Notes: generated by a model not told the origin, from the letters alone. DNA of 64,000 nucleotides from Nodularia sp. NIES-3585 (GCF_002218065.1 NZ_BDUB01000001.1:693567-757566), one strand, 5' to 3'; positions 19,005-28,959 are shown, counted from the stretch's first letter. Made by a program: numbers and translations.

Positions 19005-19511
19005 TTACAGATAAACCTCAATCGGCTTTACTGGCTGACCATCCGACCACTCGCCCATATGGAATTGTAAGTCATCAGCCCTAGCACCAAAACGGATAAC
19101 TTGGTCAAGTGCATCCCAGACATAACGCCAATTCAAATTATTTTCTCTACCCACACCATCTAAAGCCGCTTGTGCCAAAAAATCAGGGAAAAAGCTGGTG
19201 TCTATGGTCGCCTGTTCATGATTAGCATACATTGGTTCATAGCCATGCTGGTCAGTAAAGGAAAGATACATTTTCTTTTGAGGAGAGGCGATAAATTGGT
19301 TAAATGGTGTCACCCAATCTTGTTTGGGAATCACCGTATCCTCATTACCGTGGAGGATAGCAACAGGTACATTTAAACCAACGCCAGTTTCTTGAATATT
19401 AACTTGGTCTTTAAACCCTCCCACTTTATTAATTACACTACGCACAAAAGCAGGAATATTGGAATCTGAAGCGGGAATTGGGTCAGCCACAACGATTTGT
19501 TTTGGTAACAT
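19005..19511 (-). pseudogene. 5'-truncated alpha/beta hydrolase
   Basis: 168 residues corresponding to the C-terminal half of an alpha/beta hydrolase. The acid loop AILHGNEDTVIP and a histidine region (DQHGYEPMYANHE) are present, but the oxyanion strand and GxSxG nucleophile elbow are missing. The apparent start codon falls exactly at the left edge of the first copy of the 192-bp repeat (19510), which has replaced the 5' half of the gene. Probably non-functional. Confidence 0.7.
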
Positions 19512-19990
19512 ATTCAGGTTTTTGGGATAGGTTGTGCATAGTTATTTAATCAAATAAAGAACCTCACCCCTAACCCCTCTCCTTAGTAAGGAGAGGGGAG
19601 AATTAGATGTAAGTAAAAGCTAGGTGAAAACAATTTTTCAGCCAAAAATTCCATATTCCTGCTCCCTCTCCTTGATAAGGAGAGGGCTGGGGTGAGGTTT
19701 CATATTCAGGTTTTTGGGATATGTTGTACATGGCTATTTAATCAAATAAAGAACCTCACCCCTAACCCCTCTCCTTAGTAAGGAGAGGGGAGAATTGGAT
19801 GTAAGTAAAAAGTAGATTGAGAACAATTTTTCAGCCAAAAATTCCATATTCCTGCTCCCTCTCCTTGATAAGGAGAGGGCTGGGGTGAGGTTTCATATTC
19901 AGGTTTTTGGGATATGTTATGCATGGTTATTTAATCAAATAAAGAACCTCACCCCCAACCCCCTCTCCTTATTAAGGAGAGGGGAGAAGT
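19510..19990. repeat. 192-bp tandem repeat, about 2.5 copies
   Basis: Units begin with CATATTCAGGTTTTTGGGAT at 19509, 19701 and 19894, giving periods of 192 and 193 bp; the third copy is cut off near 19990. Each full unit contains two palindromic CTCTCCTT.A/TAAGGAGAG stems, one in each half. A single related stem occurs between devC and devA (26364-26386). No coding function. Confidence 0.9.
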
Positions 19991-20026
19991 TTAATTTCTA
20001 TCCATAACAGCTTTTTCAATATTATC

Positions 20027-20307
20027 TCACCTAGAGCGTAATAACTGCACAAACGTATTACTTACCGTATTATCTTTAGTATCAGCAGCGTATTGAATCA
20101 ATGCTTCCCGCAGTTCCTTGGCTGCATCTAAAGGTAATAAAGTCGCTAACAAAAAATAAACCCCACGAAATCGGGGGTCACTCATTCTATCAACTAATAA
20201 TCTTTCGGCTGCATCATTGTCACCGCTGCCGCACCTGAACGAACGAAGGAGTTTACCTTTTCATCCTTGAGGATATTGGCGATGTCAGGGAGATACTTGG
20301 TAGCCGC
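20027..20307 (-). pseudogene. HEAT-repeat protein remnant with frameshift
   Basis: On the minus strand, one frame reads EAATKYLPDIANILKDEKVN and SFVRSGAAAVT, a HEAT-repeat-like helix pair, up to about 20225. The neighbouring frame continues ERLLVDRMSDPRFRGVYFLL and DAAKELREALIQYAADT to a stop at 20027. One frameshift therefore joins the two halves. The upstream end stops at about 20310, exactly where a truncated hicB begins on the other strand. This is the degraded C-terminal end of a larger gene. Confidence 0.6.
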
Positions 20308-20314
20308 CTCTCCC

Positions 20315-20494
20315 ATGGAAAATAACTATTCGGCTTATGTGCCAGATTTACCGGGCTGTGTCGCAACTGGACAAACAATAGCAGAAGTTGAACAAGAAAT
20401 AAAAGCAGCTATTACTTTCCACTTGGAGGGTTTACGTGAAGAAGGTTGGCCGATTCCAGAAGCTACAACTCTATGTGAATATGTTGACGCTTAA
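20315..20494 (+). pseudogene. N-terminally truncated HicB-type antitoxin
   Basis: 59 residues matching the body of HicB-family antitoxins (NNYSAYVPDLPGCVATGQT, EVEQEIKAAITFHLEGL, then PIPEATTLCEYVDA). The usual first beta strand is missing. The junction lies immediately before the NNYS motif, next to HEAT-repeat debris. An ATG at 20315 or 20267 keeps it open, so a short product is possible. No HicA toxin gene is adjacent. Confidence 0.65.
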
Positions 20495-20663
20495 CTGCCA
20501 AGGCTTGGTACTCTGGTGCGTGAGATAATTTTTTAAACGCAAAGGAGCGCAAAGGTAAACGCAAAGGAGCGCGGAGGTTTGTTTGCTAAATTGGGGATGC
20601 TCCCAGGTAAACTGAGGGAATTTACTGATAAAGTTGAGCTACGCGTACTTAAAAGATTTTCCT

Positions 20664-20752
20664 ATGCCTGGGTTTTTATTAGAAGTTGGTACAGAAGAGT
20701 TACCTGCCAGTTTTCTCGGTGATGCTATATTATAATGGCGATCGCGCATTCC
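20664..20752 (+). pseudogene. Duplicated 5' fragment of glyS
   Basis: 89 bp matching the first 89 bp of glyS (21430-21518) with 11 mismatches, including the start codon and [26 protein letters not shown] to TAA change then stops the frame after 23 codons. It lies 766 bp upstream of the intact gene. Similarity ends abruptly after GCGCATTCC. Confidence 0.85.
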
Positions 20753-20968
20753 TCGCTGAACAAAGAAATCCCCGACTTCTTTGAGGATGCATCTGGTCAT
20801 TCATAAAGGAACCCTCACACTAACGCTTTTATAGGGTTTACGGCGCAATCTTCATCATGTAAGTCTACGCAAAACCTTTTTTTATTGTTAGGATGAGGGG
20901 TTTTCTGTCTATTCACCAAATGTATCTTTCAATAAATCGGGGATCTGAGTCTCTCGGTAAAGAGCTAA

Positions 20969-21073
20969 TCAGCCAGGATTGTTAGATATGTTGGTATTTT
21001 TTTTGTCCTTTTTTTTGTCTGCATCTTTTTTGGGTTTTTTAACTTCTTTATTGCTCTTTTTTTCTTTAGACAT
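20969..21073 (-). CDS. 34-residue lysine-rich small protein
   Basis: MSKEKKSNKEVKKPKKDADK followed by KKDKKNTNISNNPG and a TGA stop. A GGAG ribosome site lies 6-9 bp before the ATG on the minus strand (in the 21075-21090 region), which argues for translation. About 40 per cent of residues are lysine, suggesting nucleic-acid binding or a disordered peptide. I do not recognise a named family. It stands alone in the decayed region upstream of glyS, in the opposite orientation. Confidence 0.5.
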   Translation of the reverse strand: MSKEKKSNKEVKKPKKDADKKKDKKNTNISNNPG

Positions 21074-21429
21074 AATGACTCTCCAAGGTGGTGATAAATA
21101 AAGTAGCTATCGCGCCAGTAAACTTTTTCTCGGAAAAGATTCTTTTACAAAAATTATTTGTTTTCAAAATAAAGAATCTTCAAGTTTTCTCTTCAGCAAT
21201 AATAGATAATTTATTAAATCGTAAGCTCTTACTATAGCAGTTATATATACTAAATAATTGTATATAAGGAAAACGCATTATTTTGATACTTATCTGTTTT
21301 TTAGCTTTAAAGCTGAGTTGATACAGAATGCCACTAGTTAAAGACGGTGGCTGAATTTGGGTGAGGATGTGTCCCGCCTCGTGCCAAATGTTAGTAAACT
21401 GTGGGAACGCCAAGTTAAAACATTGTCCT

Positions 21430-23580
21430 ATGACTGCATTTTTATTAGAAGTTGGTACAGAAGAACTACCCGCAAGTTTCCTCAGTGATGCCATATTACA
21501 ATGGCGATCGCGCATTCCCCAAAGTTTAGCAGCCAATAGTCTCAGCAGCGTTTCTGTGGAGGTTTACGGTACTCCCCGGCGGTTGGCAATTCTCATCACA
21601 GGTCTTCCGTCCCAGCAACCAGACCGGGAAGAGGAAGTTAAGGGACCTCCCGCCCAAGCTGCTTTTAAGGATGGTCAACCGACACCAGCCGCTACAGGGT
21701 TTGCTAAAAAGCAAGGTGTGGATATCACTACTTTAGAAATTCGCCCCACTGAGAAGGGGGATTTTGTCTTTGTTAAGAAAAGTATTCCTGGTCGTCCTGT
21801 GGCGGAAATTCTCACAGAACTAATTCCTGAGTGGATTTCTGGTTTGGAAGGAAAGCGGTTAATGCGCTGGGGTAATGGGGATATGAAGTTTTCTCGCCCT
21901 ATTCGCTGGCTGGTGGCTTTGTTGGATGATACAGTTTTACCGATTGAATTGGTTAATGGATCAAAGACAATTACAAGCGATCGCATTACCTACGGTCATC
22001 GTGTCTTACATCCCGCCACTGTGACTATTCCTCAAGCGACAGATTATGTCAAGACTCTACGCGATGCTGCTGTCATCGTTGACCCGGAAGCACGAGCTAA
22101 TATTATTCAAGGAGAAGTAGAAGCCGCAGCGCAGAAAGCCGGCGGATTTACAGTATTTTACCCCGATTTGTTAGCGGAAGTCACCAATTTGGTAGAATAC
22201 CCTTCTGCCGTCGTCGGTAAATTTGAACCGGAATTTTTAGAGTTACCTACTGAGGTAATTACAGAAGTGATGGTGACACACCAGCGTTATTTTCCAGTAT
22301 TTAAAACTGCCGAAAGTAAAGAACTATTACCTAATTTTATCACAGTTTCTAATGGCGACCCCACGAAAGCAGATATTATTGCTGTGGGTAATGAAAGGGT
22401 AATTCGTGCCAGATTAGCTGATGGTAAATTTTTCTACAAAGCTGATTTAGCTAAACCTTTAGTCAGCTATTTACCGCAGTTGGAAACCGTCACTTTTCAA
22501 GAAGAATTGGGTTCAGTTCGTGATAAAGTAGATAGAATAGTCACCATTGCCGATTACATTAGCCGACAATTAGAATTAGAGCCAAACAAACGCGAAAAAA
22601 CCGAACGGGCGGCTTTATTATGTAAAGCTGATTTGGTTTCTCAAATGGTGTATGAATTCCCAGAATTGCAAGGCATTATGGGCGAAAAATATGCTTTAGC
22701 CAGTGGGGAAGATGCCGAAGTCGCCAGCGCCATTGTTCAACATTATTTACCCACAGGCGCAGGTGATATTTTTCCGGAAACTCTCACAGGTCAAGTTGTC
22801 GGTTTAGCGGATAGATTAGATACTTTAGTCAGCATCTTTGGCTTAGGTTTAATTCCCACAGGTTCCTCAGATCCTTTTGCGTTGCGTCGGGCTGCAAATG
22901 CGGTGGTTAATATTACTTGGTTTGCGAATTTGCCGATTAATTTAGATGAATTATTAACGCAAATAGCCACAGATTTTGCGGCGAAATACAATAAAGAACA
23001 AGACAAATTAATTGCCGCTTTGCAAGAGTTTTTCTTACAACGGATTCGCACCTTACTACAAGATGAAAAGCAAATTGACTATGACCTAGTAAACGCCGTT
23101 TTGGGAGAGAATGACCCAGAATACACAGAACGGGCGTTACAGGATTTGCTAGATGTGCGCGATCGCGCCTTATATCTGCAACAAATCCGCAAAGATGGTA
23201 CTCTAGATAAAATCTACGAAACTGTCAACCGTTCCACCAGACTAGCCGCCCAAGGTGATTTGGACTTCCAGCAGCTAGAACCCACAAGTTTAATTCAGCC
23301 AGAACTATTCCAAAAGCCCTCTGAGCAAGCATTCTACAACGCCCTAGTAGAATTAGTACCACAAACTCAAGCAGCAATGCGATCGCGCAATTATCAACTA
23401 TTGATAGCAGCATTAGCAAAAATTGCTCCCACCGTGGCTAGCTTCTTTGATGGCGAAGACAGCGTTTTAGTCATGGACTCCAATCCAGATATTAAACGCA
23501 ATCGGCTACACTTACTCAGATTACTACGGAATCATGCCCGTGTGTTGGCTGATTTTGGTGCTATTGTCAAAAATTTGTAG
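21430..23580 (+). CDS. glyS: Glycyl-tRNA synthetase beta subunit
   Basis: 716 residues; with the alpha subunit (not in this window) it charges tRNA-Gly in the cytosol. The N-terminal signature [15 protein letters not shown] begins directly after the ATG at 21430; an upstream in-frame ATG at 21361 would add 23 residues with no family match. Conserved core elements include [46 protein letters not shown], and the HD-like [20 protein letters not shown]. The C-terminal anticodon-binding helices are complete. It converges with chlB across a perfect palindrome. Confidence 0.96.
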   Translation: MTAFLLEVGTEELPASFLSDAILQWRSRIPQSLAANSLSSVSVEVYGTPRRLAILITGLPSQQPDREEEVKGPPAQAAFKDGQPTPAATGFAKKQGVDITTLEIRPTEKGDFVFVKKSIPGRPVAEILTELIPEWISGLEGKRLMRWGNGDMKFSRPIRWLVALLDDTVLPIELVNGSKTITSDRITYGHRVLHPATVTIPQATDYVKTLRDAAVIVDPEARANIIQGEVEAAAQKAGGFTVFYPDLLAEVTNLVEYPSAVVGKFEPEFLELPTEVITEVMVTHQRYFPVFKTAESKELLPNFITVSNGDPTKADIIAVGNERVIRARLADGKFFYKADLAKPLVSYLPQLETVTFQEELGSVRDKVDRIVTIADYISRQLELEPNKREKTERAALLCKADLVSQMVYEFPELQGIMGEKYALASGEDAEVASAIVQHYLPTGAGDIFPETLTGQVVGLADRLDTLVSIFGLGLIPTGSSDPFALRRAANAVVNITWFANLPINLDELLTQIATDFAAKYNKEQDKLIAALQEFFLQRIRTLLQDEKQIDYDLVNAVLGENDPEYTERALQDLLDVRDRALYLQQIRKDGTLDKIYETVNRSTRLAAQGDLDFQQLEPTSLIQPELFQKPSEQAFYNALVELVPQTQAAMRSRNYQLLIAALAKIAPTVASFFDGEDSVLVMDSNPDIKRNRLHLLRLLRNHARVLADFGAIVKNL

Positions 23581-23634
23581 CCTCCTGAATTTGCACGCTA
23601 TATGGAAAAATCGGCGTTGCTAAAACCAAGGTGT

Positions 23635-23658
23635 AGAGACGTTCCATGGAACGTCTCT
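23635..23658. terminator. 24-bp perfect palindrome between convergent glyS and chlB
   Basis: Arms AGAGACGTTCCA and TGGAACGTCTCT are exact inverted complements with no spacer. It lies 55 bp after glyS and 22 bp before the end of chlB. It may act as a bidirectional terminator, but it also belongs to a dispersed repeat type: a degenerate copy is at about 55692-55715. Confidence 0.5.
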
Positions 23659-23679
23659 ATATTATCGGCGTTAACTGAT

Positions 23680-25206
23680 TTAAGCGCCTACGGATTCTTT
23701 GGCTGCATAAAGCACTTCGGCGTTAATCTCTTTGAAGCCTCTCTCACGAGCAAATTTCTCGGTGTTGCGTTTGACTTTACCGCGCACAAATCCGGGAATT
23801 TTGTTTAATTCGGCTTGTCCGTCTTTCGACCAGTTGAGGTCTGAGTCGGCTGATATTCCTTTGGTAATTACTTCTTTGGTGTCGTGTCCACCGAAGATTT
23901 CTAAGAGGTGATCTTCCATTCCCAAGGTGAAGGAATTGTATATCAAGTCTGTGATCTGATTTGTGCCTTCGTAACCTAAAAATGGTTTGTATCCTATGGG
24001 GAAGTTCTGGACGTGTATGGGTGAAGCTATAACTCCACAAGGAATGTCTAAGCGTTTTCCTACGTGGCGTTCCATTTGTGTACCGAAAATGGCTGAGGGT
24101 TCGACGCGGGCGATCGCATCCCCAATTTCTCCGTGATCGTCGGTAATCAGTACTTCGTCGCAATATTCGCTCACTTGTTCGCGGAACCAGTCAGCATCAT
24201 ATTTACAGTAGGTTCCCGCCCAAACAACGTGTATCCCCATTTCTCTGGCTAAAATCTTGGTCATCGCCGCAGCGTGGGTATTGTCCCCAAAGACTACGGC
24301 TTTTTTACCAGTCAAGTTTTGACAGTCGATGGAACGGGAAAACCACACAGCTTGAGATACATTCAGGGTTTGTTCGCTGATGAATTCTTCATAGTTAGCT
24401 TCAGCACCTTGGGCGTTAATTACCTGTTGAATCTTACGGATACATCTAGCAGTTTCTACTACACCCATTGGGGTAATATCTACACAAGGCGTTCCAAATT
24501 GTTCTTCTAAGTAAGCCGCAGTGGCTAAACCCAGTTCTCGGTAAGGAACCAAGTTAAACCAAGCTTGGGGTAATTTTTTCAAGTCATGAACTGAAGCACC
24601 TTCAGGAATCATCGTATTAATTTCAATTCCCAAATCAGCCATTAGCCGTTTGAGTTCGGTGCAGTCGTGGTTATTATGAAAACCAAGAGTAGAATTACCA
24701 ATAATGTTAACAGAAGGTTTGGCGGTTTTACCTTCTGGTAATTCGCCCCGCTTCCGGGCTTTTTCGATGTAATACTGCACAATTTGGTGCAGGGTGCGGT
24801 CTGCGGCTTGCAGTTCGTTGAAGCGGTAGTGGTTGACATCCGCTAACATGACATCGCCTTTGGCTTCTAGCTGCGCCCGTTCCACAAAGTTGTGTAAATC
24901 TTCTTGGAGAATGCTGGATGTGCAGGTGGGAGTTAACACAATTAAATCTGGGTGTTCTTCACCATCTTTGCGGATGATGTTATCTACCACTTTTTCTTGA
25001 GAACCCCTGGCTAAAACGTTGCGGTCAACTACACTGGTGGTCACCGGGGTGAAGTTTTTCTCCCGTGATAACATGGAGCGCATGACGTTAAAGTAGTCAT
25101 CGCCTAGTGGGGCGTGCATAATCGCATGGACATTTTTAAATGAACTCGCAACCCGCAGTGTGCCGATGTGGGCTGGCCCTGCATACATCCAGTAAGCTAA
25201 TTTCAT
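23680..25206 (-). CDS. chlB: Light-independent protochlorophyllide reductase subunit B
   Basis: 508 residues. With ChlN it forms the NifDK-like catalytic component that, with ChlL and ATP, reduces protochlorophyllide to chlorophyllide in the dark. The start [20 protein letters not shown] is the family N-terminus; it is preceded by an AGGGAG ribosome site lying within a longer open frame from 25227, which therefore is not the start. [13 protein letters not shown] carries the conserved cluster-region Cys, and HNNHDCTEL and the Asp/His region near [16 protein letters not shown] are present. No chlL or chlN is nearby. The 328 bp upstream up to devA hold an AT-rich promoter region and nothing else I can define. 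Confidence 0.96.
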   Translation of the reverse strand: MKLAYWMYAGPAHIGTLRVASSFKNVHAIMHAPLGDDYFNVMRSMLSREKNFTPVTTSVVDRNVLARGSQEKVVDNIIRKDGEEHPDLIVLTPTCTSSILQEDLHNFVERAQLEAKGDVMLADVNHYRFNELQAADRTLHQIVQYYIEKARKRGELPEGKTAKPSVNIIGNSTLGFHNNHDCTELKRLMADLGIEINTMIPEGASVHDLKKLPQAWFNLVPYRELGLATAAYLEEQFGTPCVDITPMGVVETARCIRKIQQVINAQGAEANYEEFISEQTLNVSQAVWFSRSIDCQNLTGKKAVVFGDNTHAAAMTKILAREMGIHVVWAGTYCKYDADWFREQVSEYCDEVLITDDHGEIGDAIARVEPSAIFGTQMERHVGKRLDIPCGVIASPIHVQNFPIGYKPFLGYEGTNQITDLIYNSFTLGMEDHLLEIFGGHDTKEVITKGISADSDLNWSKDGQAELNKIPGFVRGKVKRNTEKFARERGFKEINAEVLYAAKESVGA

Positions 25207-25534
25207 GAATGTGTTCTCCCTTTGCAAATGAAATAACTATAAGTGCTTGATTATGAAATCGCTTCTGATTGTCTCAAATGTTGGAGTCAGGATGAAAGGG
25301 GAGTTTTTGCTGATTGCGTTGGTAATTAATAGCTGAAACTGAGTCACTGATTGGGGTTTAGCTGCTGTTTTTAACAATATTTTTGTGGTTTAGTTAAATA
25401 ACTCTTAATGATTGGACAAATATTTTTATCATTTTTTGTTGATTGTTAAATTAATACTAAGAATGTTTTGAACCGCAGAGGCGCAGAGTATACAGAGAGG
25501 AGAAGAAAAGTATTTGTTGGGGGAGGCTGATCTT

Positions 25535-26278
25535 TTATACTTCTACTGTAGTCGGATTGCACACTTCTTCTTTAATTAATCGACCGTCTTCCATGTGAAT
25601 TATCCGGTCTGCTATGTCTAAAATGCGGTTGTCGTGAGTGACCATTAAAATAGCACAATTCTGTTCTCTAGCTAATTGTTGCATGAGGTTGACAACATCT
25701 CGTCCAGATTTACTATCTAAGGCGGCTGTAGGTTCATCGGCTAAGACTAGTTTGGGATGACTGACTAAAGCCCGCGCGATCGCTACCCGTTGCTTTTGTC
25801 CTCCTGAAAGGTCAGATGGATAGTAATTGACGCGATGTTCCAATTTTACAGCAGTAAGCATAGCTTCTGCTTGGCGGCGTGCTTCCCCAGGGGAAATGTT
25901 TTTATGTAACTCCAGTGTCATTTGGACATTTTGCCGGGCTGTTAAAAAATCTAATAAATTGTGCGCTTGAAAAATATAGCCAATATGACGACGGACTTTT
26001 ACTAATTGTTCATTGCTAGCACCATAAAGTTCTTGTTCTAAAAATTTGAGACTGCCATTTTGAATAGAACGTAAGCCACCAATTAAAGTCAGTAAAGTAG
26101 TTTTTCCTGAACCTGAAGGTCCAGTCATAATTACAATTTCTCCTGGTCTAATAGCCAAATTAATATCAAACAAAATTTGATGCTTTAAAGATTTTGTCCC
26201 CAAGTATTGGTTGAGATTTTCTATTCTGACAATATACTGTTTTTTCGCCTGTCTAAGTACAAAATTAGCTGTGTCCAT
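25535..26278 (-). CDS. devA: DevA-like ABC transporter ATPase
   Basis: 247 residues, the nucleotide-binding subunit of a MacB/DevA-type exporter. Walker A GPSGSGKTTLL, signature LSGGQKQRVAIARAL, Walker B LVLADEPTAALD and the switch His in VTHDNRI are all intact, so it should hydrolyse ATP. It is the last gene of a devB-devC-devA set reading on the minus strand, 132 bp after devC. That gap contains a palindromic repeat. In Anabaena the DevBCA-HgdD system exports heterocyst glycolipids; several paralogues exist per genome, so the substrate here is not certain. Confidence 0.88.
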   Translation of the reverse strand: MDTANFVLRQAKKQYIVRIENLNQYLGTKSLKHQILFDINLAIRPGEIVIMTGPSGSGKTTLLTLIGGLRSIQNGSLKFLEQELYGASNEQLVKVRRHIGYIFQAHNLLDFLTARQNVQMTLELHKNISPGEARRQAEAMLTAVKLEHRVNYYPSDLSGGQKQRVAIARALVSHPKLVLADEPTAALDSKSGRDVVNLMQQLAREQNCAILMVTHDNRILDIADRIIHMEDGRLIKEEVCNPTTVEV

Positions 26279-26363
26279 CTGCGTTAATCCTTTTCTATTG
26301 GCGTTTAATGCTTTCGGTGGATCTCACTTTTGTAGAGAAGAGCAATATAAAACCTCACCCCAA

Positions 26364-26386
26364 CCCTCTCCTTAGTAAGGAGAGGG
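26364..26386. repeat. Palindromic repeat between devC and devA
   Basis: Arms CCCTCTCCTTA and TAAGGAGAGGG around one central base. The same stem is found in the 192-bp tandem repeats at 19.5-20.0 kb. In the transcript it would form a stable hairpin that may attenuate or process the devC-devA message. Confidence 0.75.
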
Positions 26387-26410
26387 AGCAGGAATTTGGA
26401 ATTAAGCAAG

Positions 26411-27583
26411 TTAAAAAATATCTGCTGGGTCTACATTTCGTAGCTTATTTGTAGATAAAAAGCCAGAGAATAAACACATAATCATGGCTAGCACAAACAC
26501 AAAAATTGCCCTTTCTAAATTCATCATTACAGGTAACTTCGTCGCATTTTTGGCTATATCGTATAAACCCAGAGAAATAGTAAAGCCTGGAACATACCCT
26601 AAAGATGCTAGAATTATAGCTTGTTGAAAAACAATACTCAAAAGATATTTGTTTTTAAACCCCATAGCTTTGAGTGTGGCATATTCAGCTAAATGATTAG
26701 AAATATTACTATAGAGAATTTGATAGACAACAATCACACCAACCACAAAGCCCATAATCACCATGAAATTAAACACAAAGCCAATAGGTGTTCTCAGAGT
26801 CCAATAGTCTTTTTCTAATTTAATAAAATCTTCACGAGCAATTATTCTGACATCTTTAGGTAACTTAGCTGCTAAATCTGCTAAAACTTTTTGATGGTCA
26901 GCACCAGGTTTGAGTTTAATTAAACCTATGTCTATATTTTGTACAGAACGCTCTTGAAATATCCGCAGAAAACTTGAAGTACTAACTATTAAATTTCCAT
27001 CGACTCCAAAGGAAGGCCCTAAACTAAATAAGTTGCCAATTTGTACTTTGTAACCAACTAAGCCAACATAGCTAAAAATTTCAGCTTTTACTGTTTTTCC
27101 CTGGGTGAATTTTTCAGCAATTGGTCCAAATTCTGGACGAGAAGCGCGGTCAAATAAAACGTGGTCAGGAAGTTGTAATAAATGGATATTTTCCTGAACG
27201 TTTGGCAAGTTAAGAATTGATTTTACTGGATCAAATCCCAGTACATATATGGGATATTTAAAACCAGTCTGTGGATTCTTGAGTTTAGCAAATTGGACAT
27301 ATAAAGGGCTAACCGATTCGACATCTTCAAAACCTAAAATTTGGTATAAACGCTGACGAGGAAAACTTTGGTTAGATGTCAAAGATTGATATTGAATACT
27401 AATTAAAAATAATTGTCCATCCAGTGTCTTATGCAACTGTGTAGCACTGGCATAAAGAGCATCCTGGAAACCAATTTGCAGAAACATTAATACAGATACA
27501 AAAGCAATTCCAGCTAAAGCGACAACAAAGCGCACTTTTTGTTTGGCTAATTGTAGCCAAGCTAGAGGTATGTTGAGAATCAT
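26411..27583 (-). CDS. devC: DevC-like ABC exporter permease
   Basis: 390 residues with one N-terminal membrane helix (about 18-38), a large periplasmic domain and three C-terminal helices (about 270-375), the MacB/FtsX topology. Family features include the N-terminal LAWLQLAKQKVRFVVALAGI and the cytoplasmic coupling stretch EYATLKAMGFKNKYLL. It forms the inner-membrane channel for the DevA ATPase and contacts the DevB adaptor. Position between devB and devA matches the standard devBCA order. A 182-bp gap holding a heptamer repeat separates it from devB. Confidence 0.9.
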   Translation of the reverse strand: MILNIPLAWLQLAKQKVRFVVALAGIAFVSVLMFLQIGFQDALYASATQLHKTLDGQLFLISIQYQSLTSNQSFPRQRLYQILGFEDVESVSPLYVQFAKLKNPQTGFKYPIYVLGFDPVKSILNLPNVQENIHLLQLPDHVLFDRASRPEFGPIAEKFTQGKTVKAEIFSYVGLVGYKVQIGNLFSLGPSFGVDGNLIVSTSSFLRIFQERSVQNIDIGLIKLKPGADHQKVLADLAAKLPKDVRIIAREDFIKLEKDYWTLRTPIGFVFNFMVIMGFVVGVIVVYQILYSNISNHLAEYATLKAMGFKNKYLLSIVFQQAIILASLGYVPGFTISLGLYDIAKNATKLPVMMNLERAIFVFVLAMIMCLFSGFLSTNKLRNVDPADIF

Positions 27584-27639
27584 CTAGCGAACCTCAAATG
27601 TGAATTTTTTAAATTGCTTTTTAGAGCGAGTTTCAGTCC

Positions 27640-27741
27640 GGGGAGTGGGGAGTGGGGAGTGGGGAGTGGGGAATGGGGAATGGGGAGTGGGGAGTGGGGA
27701 ATGGGGAATGGGGAGTGGGGAGTGGGGAGTGGGGAGTGGGG
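27640..27741. repeat. Heptamer short tandem repeat (GGGGAGT/GGGGAAT)
   Basis: Fourteen or so GGGGAGT-type heptamers with GGGGAAT variants in the devB-devC gap. Same class as 9143-9220 and, inverted, 62143-62200. Confidence 0.95.
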
Positions 27742-27765
27742 TAATAACCTTATCTTTCTAGAAGT

Positions 27766-28959
27766 TTATATAGAAATGAGTACCTCCACCTGTAAATCAG
27801 TTAAAGTAGTCACTGGTTCGTTATCAGGTAGGTTATCAAGCCGGATTTTGACATCAACTACTTTGTTATCTGTATTCACTTGTGGATTGAGATCAAAAAT
27901 GTTTTGTCTACTAACTTGCAAACCAATATCTGTAACTTTTCCGCGTAATTCTCCCGAAAAAGCATTGCTAGTAATCATCGCCGACTGTCCTATACGCACT
28001 TTTTGAATATCAGTTTCATAGACCTCTGCAACTACATACATCTGTTGTGTGCGTCCTAATTCTGCTATGCCGGTGTTGCTAATAATTTCTCCTGGACGAG
28101 TATGAATTTTCAGTACTTGGCCATCGATAGGCGATCGCACTGAACTTAAATCCCAGTCGGCTTGAGCTTGTTTTACCGAAGCGATCGCACTCTCAACATC
28201 AGTCTGTGCGGCTTGTATATCAGTAGGACGGACTTCAGCAATACTCTGGAGTCTAGCTTGAGCTTCGTTTAACTGCTTTTGCAGAGTTTCTACAGTCCGG
28301 TTGAGAGCAGCTTGAGCTTCATTGAGCTGCTGTCGAACAGTATCATATCGCAACTGCTGACTATCTGAATTTGACGCTGAAACTGCACCTTCTTTATATA
28401 ACTGTTGATATCGTTGATTTTCACTATCAGCATTACGCAACTCAGCCTCTAGACGAGCAATCGTCGCTTCTTGTGCCGCAATTTCTCCCCTTAACTCAGC
28501 CTCTAGACGAGCAATCGTCGCTTCTTGTGCAGATATGTCTCCGGCTTTGGCTCCGGCTTTTACCTGATTGACACTAGCTTGAGCAACTAAAACCTGTTTT
28601 TGGGCTTTTTCTAAAGCAGCAAGCCGAGTATAATAATTGTCCAGAATTGCCACCACTTCCCCTTGAGTCACCCAGTCCCCTTTATTAACCAGAAGTTTCG
28701 CCACCCGAACCCCCGCTTGGGAATTAGCAGCAGATAACCGAATAACTTCGCCTTGAGGCTCTAAACGTCCTAAAGCTGCAACACTAGTTATATTAGAAGA
28801 ACTGCTTGGTGCAATAGCAGGTTCCACTGTAGGAGTTGAACGATTTCGGGAAAAACTGTAGAAGGAAATTGTCCCAGTACCTACAGATATAGAAATTGCC
28901 AAAATTATTGACCACTGACTTACAGGTTTTGTCAATGACTGCCTTTGTTTGGGTACCAT
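27766..28959 (-). CDS. devB: DevB-like membrane fusion protein
   Basis: 397 residues: an N-terminal membrane anchor (about 17-36), then a lipoyl/barrel-sandwich half (AALGRLEPQGEVIRLSA, VNKGDWVTQGEVVAILD). A long coiled-coil hairpin (about 105-265) follows, then the returning lipoyl half (VRSPIDGQVLKIHTRPGE) and beta-barrel domains. It links the DevCA pump to a TolC-type outer-membrane channel (HgdD in Anabaena). Within the hairpin AQEATIARLEAELR occurs twice, from a 54-bp DNA duplication at 28441-28548 that lengthens the coil by 18 residues. First gene of the devBCA set. Confidence 0.9.
   Translation of the reverse strand: MVPKQRQSLTKPVSQWSIILAISISVGTGTISFYSFSRNRSTPTVEPAIAPSSSSNITSVAALGRLEPQGEVIRLSAANSQAGVRVAKLLVNKGDWVTQGEVVAILDNYYTRLAALEKAQKQVLVAQASVNQVKAGAKAGDISAQEATIARLEAELRGEIAAQEATIARLEAELRNADSENQRYQQLYKEGAVSASNSDSQQLRYDTVRQQLNEAQAALNRTVETLQKQLNEAQARLQSIAEVRPTDIQAAQTDVESAIASVKQAQADWDLSSVRSPIDGQVLKIHTRPGEIISNTGIAELGRTQQMYVVAEVYETDIQKVRIGQSAMITSNAFSGELRGKVTDIGLQVSRQNIFDLNPQVNTDNKVVDVKIRLDNLPDNEPVTTLTDLQVEVLISI

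Noticed and set aside
21180-21536. Minus-strand frame containing a WHEAGH (HExxH-like) motif upstream of glyS
   Set aside because: A third of it is antisense to glyS, the rest has no peptidase context; the motif is most likely chance.
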